Source: Streptomyces endophytica
Lineage (GTDB): Bacteria > Actinomycetota > Actinomycetes > Streptomycetales > Streptomycetaceae
Assembly (NCBI RefSeq): GCF_026153355.1
Contig: NZ_CP110636.1
Coordinates: 1,736,001 to 1,800,000 of the forward strand
Direction of reading: 5' to 3'
DNA length: 64,000 nt
In this document: in pieces, positions 10,019 to 18,559 of the stretch
How the letters are laid out: every line of letters begins with the position of its first letter
Position numbering within the stretch: the stretch's first letter is position 1
The notes under the pieces: model-generated
What the model was told of the DNA's origin: nothing
Databases searched by the model: none
The model's input: the letters and a program-made list of their open reading frames with translations, nothing else
Translations under genes and position numbers: made by a program

Positions 10019-10034
10019 GAGAACGATCGTTCTC
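10019..10034. promoter_or_regulatory. TetR operator 1
   Basis: Perfect palindrome GAGAACGATCGTTCTC, matching GAGAACG-N2-CGTTCTC, between the divergent TetR and DUF1348 genes. Confidence 0.8.
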
Positions 10035-10056
10035 TACACTAACCCACACCCCGCGG

Positions 10057-10072
10057 GAGAACGCCCGTTCTC
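10057..10072. promoter_or_regulatory. TetR operator 2
   Basis: Second palindrome with the same core (GAGAACG-CC-CGTTCTC), extended by GG/CC to 20 bp. The two centres are 38 bp apart. The duplication of the exact half-sites makes a single regulator, the adjacent TetR, the likely ligand. Confidence 0.8.
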
Positions 10073-10126
10073 CCCACCACCCACCACCACTCACTCACCC
10101 CTCCACCACCGCCTAGAGGAATGCGC

Positions 10127-10587
10127 ATGACATCACCACGCCCACCCTTCCCCCCGTTCGACGAGCAGAGCGCCCTGCAAAAGGTCCAGGCCGCCGAGGA
10201 CGCCTGGAACACCCGCGAGCCGGAACGAGTGGCCCTCGCCTACACGGAGGACTCGATCTGGCGGAACCGCGACACCTTCCTCCGCGGCCGCGACGAGATC
10301 ATCGCCTTCCTCCGCCAGAAGTGGTCCCGCGAACTGGACTACGCGCTACGCAAGGAACTCTGGTCGTTCCACGGCAACCGCATCGCGGTCCGCTTCCAGT
10401 ACGAGAGTTATGACGCCGACGGCCAGTGGTGGCGCAGCTACGGCAACGAGCTGTGGGAGTTCGACGAGTACGGCCTGATGCGCCGCCGCGAGGCCGGCAT
10501 CCACGACGTCCCCATCCAGCAGTCCGACCGCCGCATCTTCGGCCCCGCCCCGACCACGAAAAGGGCAACCCCCTCCCCTTCACCTGA
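10127..10587 (+). CDS. DUF1348 (NTF2/SnoaL-like fold) protein, frameshift near the end
   Basis: About 153 residues, a nuclear-transport-factor-2-like cone fold: [103 protein letters not shown] 10127 has AGAGGA at good spacing; ATG 10121 abuts it. The open frame reads on to 10930, but one missing C near 10543-10546 (GGCCCCGCC) would restore the normal ending [15 protein letters not shown] and the TGA at 10585-10587. Likely a small enzyme or stress protein induced through the divergent TetR; substrate unknown. Confidence 0.85.
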
Positions 10588-10670
10588 CCCCACTCCACAA
10601 CGCGGCGCCGCCACACTCCACACCACCCGCAGGCCAGGCAGGGGGCGCGATCGGACGCCCGCCCTCCGCG

Positions 10671-12482
10671 TCATGGCGTCCGCCCCGCGCTCCCCGCCCA
10701 GCCCAGCCCCGCCACCTCCCCCAGCACAGCCACCCCCGCCGCGATCTCCCCCGCCGTACGCGCCGCATAGCCGAGCACCAGCCCCGGCGCCCCGCCCGCT
10801 GCCGGTGCCAGGACAGCGGCTGCACCTTGACGCCCCGCTCCAGCGCGCCGCCGCCCACTCCACGTCCACCACACGAGCCGAGTCGACCACACGGGCCGAA
10901 TCCACCACACGGGCCGAATCGAGCACATGAGCCGAGTCGACGGAGCCCCGAGGGTTCCGCGCCCCGAACGTCAGCGTCAGGTGGAGCCCCGCCGCCGCGC
11001 CGTGCACGGTCGCGCCGGGCAGATGGCGCCGGACCGCGGCGATCATGGCGTCCCGGCGCTGGCGGTGGCGCCGCCGCACCCACCGCAGTCGGCGCTCCAG
11101 TTCACCCGTCTCCATCAGCCGCGCCAGCACCAGCTGCGGCAGCACCGCGTTGCCGAGGTCCGCGAACCGCCGGGCGTCGACCAGCGCCTCCCGGTACGCC
11201 GGCGGCGCCAGCAACCAGCCCACCCGCAGCGCGGGCGCGAGCAGCTTGGACACGCTGCCCGCGTAACAGACCTGCTCGGGAAGGAGCGAGCGCAACGCGG
11301 CCACCGGGGGGCGGTCGTAGCGGTGCTCGGCGTCGTAGTCGTCCTCGATGATCAACCCGCCGTCGTCCGCCGCCCAGCGCATCAGCTCCCGCCGCCGCGC
11401 ACCGCCCAGCACCACGCCGGTGGGGAACTGGTGCGCGGGCGTGAGCAGCACCGCCCGCGCCCCGCTCGCCCGCAGTTCCTCGACCCGCACCCCCTCCTCG
11501 TCCACCCCAACCGGCGGCGTCGCCACGCCCCAGTACCGCAGATGCTGTCGCGCCCCCAGCGACCCCGGATCCTCCACCGCGATCTCCTGGATCCCCGCGC
11601 CCCGCAGCACTTGCGCGACCAGCCCGAGCGCCTGCGCCGTACCCGTGGTGATGATCACCTCCTCCGGATCCACCGCGATCCCCGGTAGCGCGCCAGCCAG
11701 GCGGCGACCGCTCGCCGCAGCGCGGGCGCGCCCCGCGGATCCCCGTAACCGAACCCGGCGGCCGGCAACCCGGCGAGCACCTCCCGCTCGGCCCGCAGCC
11801 AGGCCGCCCGCGGAAACGCGGCGAGATCCGGTACGCCCGGCGACAGATCGATCCGCGCCGGCGCCGCCCGCAGCACATCGAAGACGTCGGGCCCGATATC
11901 CGCCCCGACACCGAGACCGACGCTCAGCCCGACACCCGTCCCGAGGCCCGACCCGAAGCCCGGCCCAACCCCCGGCCCAACCCCCGACCCGAAGCCCCGC
12001 CCAACCTCCGACCCAACCCCCGAGCCGAAGCCCCGCCCAACCTCCGACCCACCCCCCGGCCCGAAGCCCGCCGCTGCCCGGGAAGCGAACGGCTCCGGTG
12101 AGCCCGCCCCGCCAGCCGCCGCGCCCTCCGCCCCGCCAGCCGCCCCGTCCGCCGCCTCACCCGCCGGATCGGCCACCCGGGCGGGCGAAGAAGTGGCCAC
12201 CGGCGCGGCCACGACCACCGTCCCGCCCCTCCCCCGCCCCGCCAGCTGCCCGTCCTCCCCCAGCCGCCGGTACGCCTCCGTCACCACGCCCCGCGAAACC
12301 CCCAGGTCAGCGGCGAGCACCCGGGTCGCCGGCAACCTGCTCCCGACCGGCAGCCGACCGTCCGCGATCGCCTCCCGCAGCCGCCGCGCCAGCCAGTCGG
12401 CCCGTCCCCCGGCCGGCGCCTCCCCGATGTCCAGCTGAAGAAAATCAGAGGTCCCCGCCGCCCTTATGGACCCCTCAGCCAC
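10671..12482 (-). CDS. MocR/PdxR-type regulator (GntR helix plus aminotransferase fold), three frameshifts
   Basis: The N-terminal GntR winged helix ([40 protein letters not shown]) is joined by a long linker of VGRGFGSG repeats to a class I aminotransferase-like domain: [70 protein letters not shown]. The last of these carries the PLP lysine. One base appears missing at about 11685 (GGGATC), 10843 (CGCTGGAG) and 10805 (GCGGGGCG); restoring them gives the normal ending [22 protein letters not shown] and a stop at 10671. Start is GTG 12482. It is divergent from the methyltransferase gene, with only 50 bp between them. Confidence 0.83.
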
Positions 12483-12532
12483 CCCGCCTTTGGACCTGTT
12501 CACCGATCCATTGTCCGCGCCACGCTGTCCCC
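12483..12532. promoter_or_regulatory. MocR/methyltransferase divergent promoter with TGGAYC half-sites
   Basis: The 50-bp gap contains TGGACC at about 12491 and GATCCA at about 12505 as an imperfect inverted pair; a further ATGGACC lies just inside the MocR coding start. It is a candidate MocR operator covering both start regions. The very short spacing suggests short or absent leaders. Confidence 0.4.
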
Positions 12533-13375
12533 ATGCCCACCACGAACCACGCCCCCGCCACCAACTCCCCCTATGTCCACGGCTATTCACCCCAGGAGGC
12601 CCGCCGCCTCGGCGACCAGGCCGACACCCTCGCCGCCCTGCTGCACGCCGGTACGGCCTACGAACCCGGCAGCCGCGTACTGGAAGCCGGCTGCGGGGTG
12701 GGCGCACAGACCGTCCACCTCGTACGGAGCAGCCCCGGCGCGCAGATCGTCGCCGTCGACCACTCCGAGGAGTCACTCGCCCAGGCCCGCGCCCACGTGA
12801 CGGCCCAGGCCCCCGCCGCCCCCGTCACCTGGCGCCACGCCGACCTGCGCCAACTCCCCTTCGCCCGCGCCTCCTTCGACCACGTCTTCACCTGCTTCGT
12901 CCTGGAACACCTCCAGGACCCCGCGCAGGCACTGGCCGAACTGCGCCGCGTCCTACGGCCCGGCGGCACCCTCACCGTCATTGAGGGCGATCACGGCTCG
13001 GTCCTCTTCCACCCGGACAGCCGCCACGCGCAAACGGTGATCGACCACCAAGTACGCCTCCAGTCCGCGGCCGGCGGCAACGCCCTGATCGGCCGCGAAC
13101 TCCACCCCCTGCTCACACGAGCGGGGTACGCCGAGATCACCGTGCGCCCCCGCACCGTCTACGCCGACGCGACCCGCCCCACCCTGGTGGACGGCTTCAC
13201 CCGCAAGACCTTCATCGCCATGATCGAATCCGTACGCGACGAGGCATTGGCGGCCGGGCTCACCACCACGGCCGCCTGGAACCGCGGAATCACCGACCTC
13301 CACCGCACCACCGACCCCGACGGCACCTTCCACTACACCTTCTTCAAGGCAACGGCCCTCAAGCCCCAGCCTTGA
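12533..13375 (+). CDS. Class I SAM-dependent methyltransferase
   Basis: About 280 residues with a Rossmann SAM-binding core: motif I VLEAGCGVGAQTVHLV, motif II IVAVDHSEESLAQAR, then HADLRQLPF, HVFTCFVLEHLQDPAQAL and RVLRPGGTLTVIEGDHGS. The C-terminal half (VDGFTRKTFIAMIESVRDEA, DPDGTFHYTFFKA) resembles UbiE/Methyltransf_11 enzymes. ATG 12533 is close to the divergent MocR start. Substrate unknown. It overlaps the convergent DUF397 gene by 17 bp at its 3' end. Confidence 0.88.
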   Translation: MPTTNHAPATNSPYVHGYSPQEARRLGDQADTLAALLHAGTAYEPGSRVLEAGCGVGAQTVHLVRSSPGAQIVAVDHSEESLAQARAHVTAQAPAAPVTWRHADLRQLPFARASFDHVFTCFVLEHLQDPAQALAELRRVLRPGGTLTVIEGDHGSVLFHPDSRHAQTVIDHQVRLQSAAGGNALIGRELHPLLTRAGYAEITVRPRTVYADATRPTLVDGFTRKTFIAMIESVRDEALAAGLTTTAAWNRGITDLHRTTDPDGTFHYTFFKATALKPQP

Positions 13376-13571
13376 CCGCCGCGATGAACGAGGACCACGC
13401 CGCGGCTCCGACGACCAGTGCGGGGCCACACGGGTTCTTCGAGTCACGGACGGGAACACCGGCGCGGTGACCGTCGAGGACCTCGACGCAGCTGCCGGAC
13501 TCGGACCCGCTGTAAGAGGACTTACGCCAACCGCTCAGCGTCGAAGCATCCCGGATGCTGTGCTCAGTCAT
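13359..13571 (-). CDS. DUF397 small protein
   Basis: 70 residues with the DUF397 signature: WRKSSYSGSESGSCVEV, VPVRDSKNP and a C-terminal AWSSFIAAVKAG. Such proteins accompany XRE regulators of the WhiJ/Scr1 type in Streptomyces. Its start overlaps the XRE stop by 8 nt, so the two are co-translated. It probably modulates the XRE partner; mechanism unknown. Confidence 0.92.
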   Translation of the reverse strand: MTEHSIRDASTLSGWRKSSYSGSESGSCVEVLDGHRAGVPVRDSKNPCGPALVVGAAAWSSFIAAVKAGA

Positions 13572-14358
13572 GGTGTCCGTATTCCTTCGCTGTCGCCCTC
13601 AGCAGGCCGATCGACTCCTGCATTGACAGTGCTTCGCCCAGCGCAAGAGCGTAGACGCTCTGCAGTCGATGGACCACGGCCGGGGAGTCGTGCACCTTGC
13701 CGATGGCTTGGCCCTCGGAATAGCCGACCGGAGGCTGATCCTCGAACCACATCAGCGTCAGCATGCTCTGCAGCATCGGGTAAACCCCCACACCGAACGG
13801 CATTACGTGGACGCGCACCCGCCTCTGCTCGGCCAGGTGGACGATGTGCAGGAGCTGTTCCGCCATGACCTCTTGACCGCCGACCGGCCGACGCAGCACC
13901 GCTTCGTCAAGTAGCGCGCACACCATGGGCGTTACCGGGTCACCGAGGATCTTCGCGCGCTCCAGGCGTGTGACGACGTGCCGGTCACACTCTTCGTCGC
14001 TCCGAGGAGGAAAGCCGGCCCCCAGAACCGCACGCGCGTACCGCTCCGTCTGAAGGATGCCGGGAACGTACGACAGGGCAAACTCATGGATCATGGTCGC
14101 CTGCTGCTCAAGATGCCGCGCCGACTCGAAGTAATCGGCGATGGCCGCGTCGTCCTGCGGCCGAAAACTACTCAACACATTCCCCGTATCAAGGGCCTGG
14201 TCCAGCCGGCGGGCGTCCTCCTTGGACGGGATCCGCCGTCCCGCCTCGATGTGCGCGATGTGCGACCGCGTCATCACCGCCGTGTCGGCCAATTGCTGCT
14301 GCGTCAGCCCTGCCGCTTCCCTCTGCTGCCGGAGCCAATCGCCGTACGTACTGCTCAC
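13564..14358 (-). CDS. XRE helix-turn-helix regulator with DUF5753/Scr1-type C-terminus
   Basis: Residues 1-65 form an XRE domain (YGDWLRQQREAAGLTQQQLA, TRSHIAHIEAGRRIPSKED). The rest is the DUF5753-type sensor domain (FALSYVPGILQTERYARAVL, VMPFGVGVYPMLQSMLTLMWF). GTG 14358 matches the usual N-terminus of the family; in-frame starts at 14373 and 14394 would add residues. It is divergent from the small-protein cassette at 14526 and upstream of DUF397. A WhiJ-like developmental or morphological role is possible from the family. Confidence 0.88.
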   Translation of the reverse strand: MSSTYGDWLRQQREAAGLTQQQLADTAVMTRSHIAHIEAGRRIPSKEDARRLDQALDTGNVLSSFRPQDDAAIADYFESARHLEQQATMIHEFALSYVPGILQTERYARAVLGAGFPPRSDEECDRHVVTRLERAKILGDPVTPMVCALLDEAVLRRPVGGQEVMAEQLLHIVHLAEQRRVRVHVMPFGVGVYPMLQSMLTLMWFEDQPPVGYSEGQAIGKVHDSPAVVHRLQSVYALALGEALSMQESIGLLRATAKEYGHHD

Positions 14359-14399
14359 CTCGACCACCCCCATATGTGACGAATAAACCGTCACACTCT

Positions 14400-14416
14400 G
14401 TTACTAGCGAGGTTAC
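14400..14416 (-). promoter_or_regulatory. GTTAC direct-repeat element upstream of the XRE gene
   Basis: GTTACTAGCGAGGTTAC: two GTTAC units 12 nt apart, sharing GCGAGGTTAC with the elements at 1995 and 5982. On the minus strand it offers TAACCT about 50 nt before GTG 14358. Confidence 0.45.
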
Positions 14417-14525
14417 TCCCCGTCACTACAGGCTGGGTGCCGTACGCAAAACCCCGCGACCGCTGGGACGGTCCGGGGGCACGGCCATCAACCCACAGAG
14501 GTTGAACCACAAGGAAATTGACGAC

Positions 14526-14885
14526 GTGAGCAAACATATCGCCCCACTCTGCGCCGCACTGCTGCATTTCCTCTTCCCCAGCCTCGCGCAACCGCGCCCC
14601 GCCCCTCTCCCGCCTCGTACGGATCCCCTCCACACCGCGCTGACCTGCGCGTCCTGCCGAGTGCTCCGACTCCGGCGAGCCCCGGAAATTCCGCTGCGCG
14701 GAGAGGATGCGCACCTCGTACGCCCGTACGTCATGACCCCACAGGAACGACAAGAACGCCGCACCCAACTCACACGGCACCCCCGACACACAGAGCATCC
14801 CCAGCACGCAGACCACACACAGCACACACAGCACGAGCAGCAGGCGCAGCACGGGCAGCGCCGGAAGCTGGTGGACACCCGATGA
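14526..14885 (+). CDS. Small basic protein, gene 1 of the paired cassette (copy A)
   Basis: About 119 residues from GTG 14526. It begins with a short hydrophobic stretch (IAPLCAALLHFLFPSL) followed by a proline-rich segment, a central GEDAHLVRPYV, and a C-terminus rich in HTEHPQH/HTQHEQ repeats. A second copy at 40473 shares the LVRPY core and the following Gln/Arg-rich helix. Its stop overlaps the next gene by ATGA. No recognised domain and function unknown. Divergent from the XRE-DUF397 pair. Confidence 0.65.
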   Translation: MSKHIAPLCAALLHFLFPSLAQPRPAPLPPRTDPLHTALTCASCRVLRLRRAPEIPLRGEDAHLVRPYVMTPQERQERRTQLTRHPRHTEHPQHADHTQHTQHEQQAQHGQRRKLVDTR

Positions 14886-15217
14886 CCTACGACCCGGACA
14901 ACCCCCAGCTCCCCGGTTCGCGCTACCGGTTGCTGCCGTGGACGACCGCCTCCGGCCACCCCTGTTACCTCAGCACCGACGACAGCGGCGGCTTCCTCTC
15001 CCGTAAGGCCGACGCGATGGAGGCCGAGCAGATGCGCGACGGCGCCGGCGTACTCATCGACGCCGAGGAGGTGTTGGACGATCCGACCGCAGGGACGCTC
15101 ACCCTCCGCGTGACGCTCAAGCGGGCCACCGTCGCACTCGACGACGCCCTACGCATCGCGGACAGCCGCGGCGGCCGACTCCCCGCCCCGGACGACGACG
15201 ACACGACCACCGCCTGA
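14882..15217 (+). CDS. Conserved small acidic protein, gene 2 of the paired cassette (copy A)
   Basis: 111 residues. The core reads YRLLPWTTASGHPCYLSTDD, then SGGFLS, AD-ME spacing and a C-terminal ALDDALRIADSRGGR. The paralogue at 40703 keeps LLPW, G-PCYLSTD, SGGFLS, ADxME and DALRIxxSRGGR, so the family is real and under constraint. It is a soluble protein with no signal or membrane segment. Translation is coupled to gene 1 through ATGA. I do not recognise a function; the regulators beside both copies suggest a regulatory or partner-protein role. Confidence 0.8.
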   Translation: MTYDPDNPQLPGSRYRLLPWTTASGHPCYLSTDDSGGFLSRKADAMEAEQMRDGAGVLIDAEEVLDDPTAGTLTLRVTLKRATVALDDALRIADSRGGRLPAPDDDDTTTA

Positions 15218-15492
15218 CGGTCATCGACTGACCCGCCCCACCCCTGCCCGCTCCCCAAGCTCCCGGCCGGAGATCCGCTCCCCGTTTCCCCCCTTCCCCT
15301 CCCCTCCTCCCGACGAAAGCCGCCAGCGCCCCCCTCCGCCCCCGTCGAGCCCTTCCCCGCGGCCGCCGGATGAGGATGATCCGAAAGGCGGTCGGAGCCG
15401 ACACTCCAACTCACCGACATCCCCCATAGGCCCCCGCGTGCGAGGGCGCTAATGTCGAATTCCAGGAACGTAACGGGGGAGGGCAGCCGCCG
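15218..15492. other. Non-coding gap, C-rich
   Basis: C-rich sequence with no convincing gene. GGGGGAGGG at about 15474 is the ribosome site for the next gene. Confidence 0.5.
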
Positions 15493-15743
15493 ATGGTGCA
15501 GGACGACGCGGTGATCGGCTGCACGGGAGTGCTCCTGATCGGCACTCGCGGGCTGCCGGTCCCGGTGAGGTTCTGGTGCGGGTCAGGGGTGGCTCCGAGG
15601 CCTTTCTCGCCTGGTCCGCCGAGCCCCTTCCAGTAGGGGCAACCGTGCTCGTGATCGAGTCCCGTGGCAATCGCCAGGTCGACGTCATGGAGTGGACCGA
15701 TCCGTTGGACGCGTTGACCGGCGACGCCGGCAACGCCGGCTGA
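15493..15743 (+). CDS. NfeD-like OB-fold protein, one frameshift
   Basis: After restoring one base near 15550 (CGGGCTGCC, probably CGGGCCTGCC) the gene encodes 83 residues: MVQDDAVIGCTGVLLIGTRG followed by GPGEVLVRVRGGSEAF, VGATVLVIESRGNRQVDV. The small beta-barrel pattern resembles the C-terminal domain of NfeD proteins, which partner with flotillin/SPFH proteins in membranes. It lies 10 bp upstream of the SPFH gene. Without the correction it would be a 57-aa fragment. Confidence 0.65.
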
Positions 15744-15753
15744 GGAGACGAAG

Positions 15754-16922
15754 ATGTTCGGTTACCGCGTTCCCGCCCCCGATCAAGCCATGCTGATCTC
15801 GGGTGGCAGGCGTGGACAGGGCGGCGCGCCATTCCGGGTGGTGACCGGTCACGGCAAGTTCGTGCTGCCGGTGTTCCGCAAGGTGCGCTTCCTGACCCTG
15901 GCGATGTGCGAGGCAGAGGTCGCCGAGACCTGTGTGACCCGGCAGGGCATCGCCCTCACCGTCCGTGCCGTGATCGCGTTCAAGGTGGCAACGACACCGA
16001 GAGCGTGGTCAACGCCGGCCAGCGGTTCCTGTCGGACCAGGACCAGATGTCGGTCCTGACCGGCCGGATCTTCGCCGGTCACCTGCGCTCCATCATCGGT
16101 TCGATGACGGTCGAGGAGATCGTCACCGAGCGGCAGAAGCTGGCCACCGAGGTACTGGAGACGTCCAAGACCGAGATGGCCAAGATCGGCCTGATCGTCG
16201 ACTCGCTGCAGATCCAGTCCATCGACGACGGCGACACCGGCTACATCGAGGCGATGTCCGCCCCGCACAAGGCCGCCATCCAGCGTCAGGCCCAGATCGC
16301 CCAGGCCCAGGCCACCCAGGCCGCGGTCGAGGCGCAGCAGGAGGCCGCCCGTAATCAGGCCCAGTACAACCGGCAGACCGCGGTCGTCCAGGCCGAGTAC
16401 TCCGCCGAGGTGGACCGCGCCCAGGCCCATGCCGCCCAGGCCGGCCCGCTCGCCCAGGCCCACGCGCAGCAAGAGGTCCTCGCCGCCCAGACCGAGCTCG
16501 CCGAACGCCGTGCCCAGCTGCGCCAGCAGGAACTGGTCGCCGAGGTCGTCAAGCCCGCCGAGGCCGAGGCCGAGCGCATCAAGCTCCTGGCCATGGCCGA
16601 GGCCGAGCGCATGAAGATCCAGGCCGAGGCCGCCGCCTCGTACGACCGGGTGGCCCTGGACCGGATGCTCATCGACCAGCTCCCCCAGATCGTCAAGGAA
16701 GCCTCCGCGGGCCTGTCGAACGCCAACGTCAACGTCCTCAACGGCACCGACGGCCTCGGCGAGATCGCCGCCGGCCTCGTCGGCCAGGGCCTGACCATCC
16801 TGGACTCGGTCCGCCGCAACCTCGGCAGCCCGGACAACCAGTCCCCCACCAAGTCCTCCTCGGCCTCCAAGCCCAATTCCCCCGCCAACCCCACCCCCTC
16901 CGGCCGGGTGGAAATCGAATAG
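15754..16922 (+). CDS. SPFH/flotillin-like protein, one frameshift
   Basis: After inserting one G near 15988 (AAGGTGGCAAC, expected GTGGGCAAC) the product is 389 residues. It starts FGYRVPAPDQAMLISGGRRG, has the band-7 core (FRVVTGHGKFVLPVFRKV, GRIFAGHLRSIIGSMTVEEI), then a long Ala/Gln-rich coiled coil with YEQQ-like heptads (about 160-300) and a C-terminal GLSNANVNVLNG segment. Flotillins organise membrane microdomains. No N-terminal membrane helix is visible, so attachment may depend on the NfeD-like partner or a hairpin. SD GAGGAGA precedes the ATG. Confidence 0.85.
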
Positions 16923-17379
16923 CCGCCGCCCCGGGACCCGCCGGGACCACCTGGGATCACCCGGGGCCACCCGGGGCCACCCGGGCCACCCGGGATCACC
17001 CGGGACCGCCCCCGGGCCCGACCTCACGAGGGCCCGGGGCTCCCTTGGCCCACATACCGCCCGCCCAGCCCCACCCGCGGCGGGGCAATCAACCCACCCC
17101 CAACTCCATCACAATCAGCGACCCTCAACCCGGAACTAATAACTCTCCGTAGCCGTTGCCGGAATAAGGAGGCACACGCAAGGCGACCCCACACGGGAAG
17201 GAGACCCCGACGCCTCCAGCCCGCCGGACCCACCAGCACGCTCCCGCCGGACCCACCAGCACGCTCCCAGCCACCCCGCCCCCGCGACCCACCCCCACCC
17301 CCTCGCCATGCCCCCTCAAGCGTCAGGGAACGGTCTTGCGGAGCGTCAGGGAACGTCCTGCGGGCATCAGGGAACGGCC
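16923..17379. repeat. Intergenic region with three short tandem-repeat tracts
   Basis: No gene. It holds CCACCCGGG-type 9-10-nt repeats (about 16935-17010), a 23-nt unit CCGGACCCACCAGCACGCTCC twice (about 17221-17267), and three copies of a 24-nt unit GCGTCAGGGAACGTCCTGCGG (about 17329-17378) that run up to the MarR stop. Confidence 0.7.
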
Positions 17380-17885
17380 TCAAGCCCCACGGCGCCGCTG
17401 GCGTTCCTCGTCGGCGTGCTCGGCGTGCTTGTGCCGGGCGTAGCCGACCAGGTGGTTAAGGACCGCGACGGTGGCGGCGATGTCCGTGTCGTCGAAGTCG
17501 GCAAGGGCGTCACGCAAACCGGCCTGACTGGCCTGCTGCAGGCGCTGGAGGACGGCCTTGCCGTGCGGGTGATAGCCACCTTCCGGGCGCGCCGATCCAG
17601 CGAGTCCTGGGTACGTTCGACCAGGTCCTGCGCCTCCAACTGGCCGATCTGCCGGGTGACATGGGGCGGCTCGACCATCAGCAGCTCGGCGAGATCGCCG
17701 ACGCGGCAGGCGCCGCCGCTGTCCTCCAGTGCCATCAACAGCCAGAGATCGGAGCGGGCCGCCGTCACGCCCGCCTGAGTCGCCTGGCGCTCGTGAGCCC
17801 GTGAGCGGGTGAGCAGATAGGACAGCGTGGCCAGCACCCTTTGCAGCGCGGCGGTGGGGTCCTGGTCTCTTCCGGGGTCCGGCAT
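17380..17885 (-). CDS. MarR-family regulator, one frameshift
   Basis: 168 residues after restoring one base near 17560 (ACGGCAAGG, expected ACGGGCAAGG on the coding strand). The winged helix is clear: SDLWLLMALEDSGGACRVGD, LAELLMVEPPHVTRQIGQLE, DLVERTQDSLDRRARKVAITRTG. The corrected C-terminus reads KAVLQRLQQASQAGLRDALA, ending RQRRRGA at TGA 17380. Uncorrected, the frame runs to 17367 with an implausible Ser/Thr/Pro tail. It precedes a repeat tract and the divergent P450 gene; the target is unknown. Confidence 0.83.
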
Positions 17886-17959
17886 GCAGGCACTTTAGCG
17901 GCCCTTGGGATTCCGGAACCCCCAGCGCATACCAGGATCAGCGCTGCTCAGTACCTGTT

Positions 17960-18205
17960 TGCACGCTGGCTCCCGTACCCGGGCCGGAGGGCTTCTCGCG
18001 CCGCAGTCGGAACGTTCCCGGACCCGGGCGGGAACGGTCCCCTCGCCCGAGCCGGAACGGTTCGCACACCCGAGGCAAAGCGCTTCCCGCACCCGAGGCG
18101 GAGCGCTTCTCGTGCCCGAGCCGGAACGGTTCCCGTACCCGGGGCGGAGGGCTTTTCGCGCCGCAGTTGGAGCGGTGCTCGTACCCCATCCGTGCTGGTT
18201 CCCGT
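17960..18205. repeat. Degenerate 22-24-nt tandem repeat array
   Basis: About ten imperfect units resembling GGAACGGTTCCCGTACCCGAGG. Variants alternate GGAACGGTTC with GGAGCGCTTC. Frames through it are low-complexity and change composition, so I treat it as non-coding. It fills most of the gap between MarR and the P450 gene. Confidence 0.75.
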
Positions 18206-18395
18206 ACCGGGGCCTGTCGGGGTTGGTGCCCCTTCAACACTGCTGACTGTGTGGCGGTTCGGGTGCTGTGGGCCGCGCGGGGCGGGGCCTGTGGGGCGGG
18301 TGGGGTCTCGGTTTTGAGCCAACCTTGGGGAAGCTCGGATCTTTCCTTCCGTCGCTTGCCGGCGCTGAGTTAACGTGTGAACGGTTAGTTGCTTA

Positions 18396-18407
18396 ACTTA
18401 GGTAAGT
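18396..18407. promoter_or_regulatory. Candidate operator in the AT-richer P450 upstream region
   Basis: ACTTA-GG-TAAGT inverted repeat inside AACT...AGTT, in an unusually A+T-rich stretch (18369-18420) about 150 nt before the P450 start. It may bind the nearby MarR protein; untested. Confidence 0.35.
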
Positions 18408-18559
18408 AGTTGGGTAAGTTGTGCGCGCGCCGGGCCGGGATTCGGACGTCGGGTTTCGGACATCGCGTCGTGCGCTTGCAACGCCCCGTCGAGGAGTGGC
18501 GCCACCCCGCACCGTTGGCCACGGCAGAGCCGTGTCCCGATCGTGGAAGGACCAGCCGA

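Noticed and set aside
17960..18205. CRISPR array
   Set aside because: Units are contiguous and imperfect with no unique spacers, and no cas genes are present.
17895..18322. Overlapping frames in the 23-nt repeat array that read as Arg/Pro repeats
   Set aside because: All frames are open because of the repeats; no start site, no consistent codon bias.
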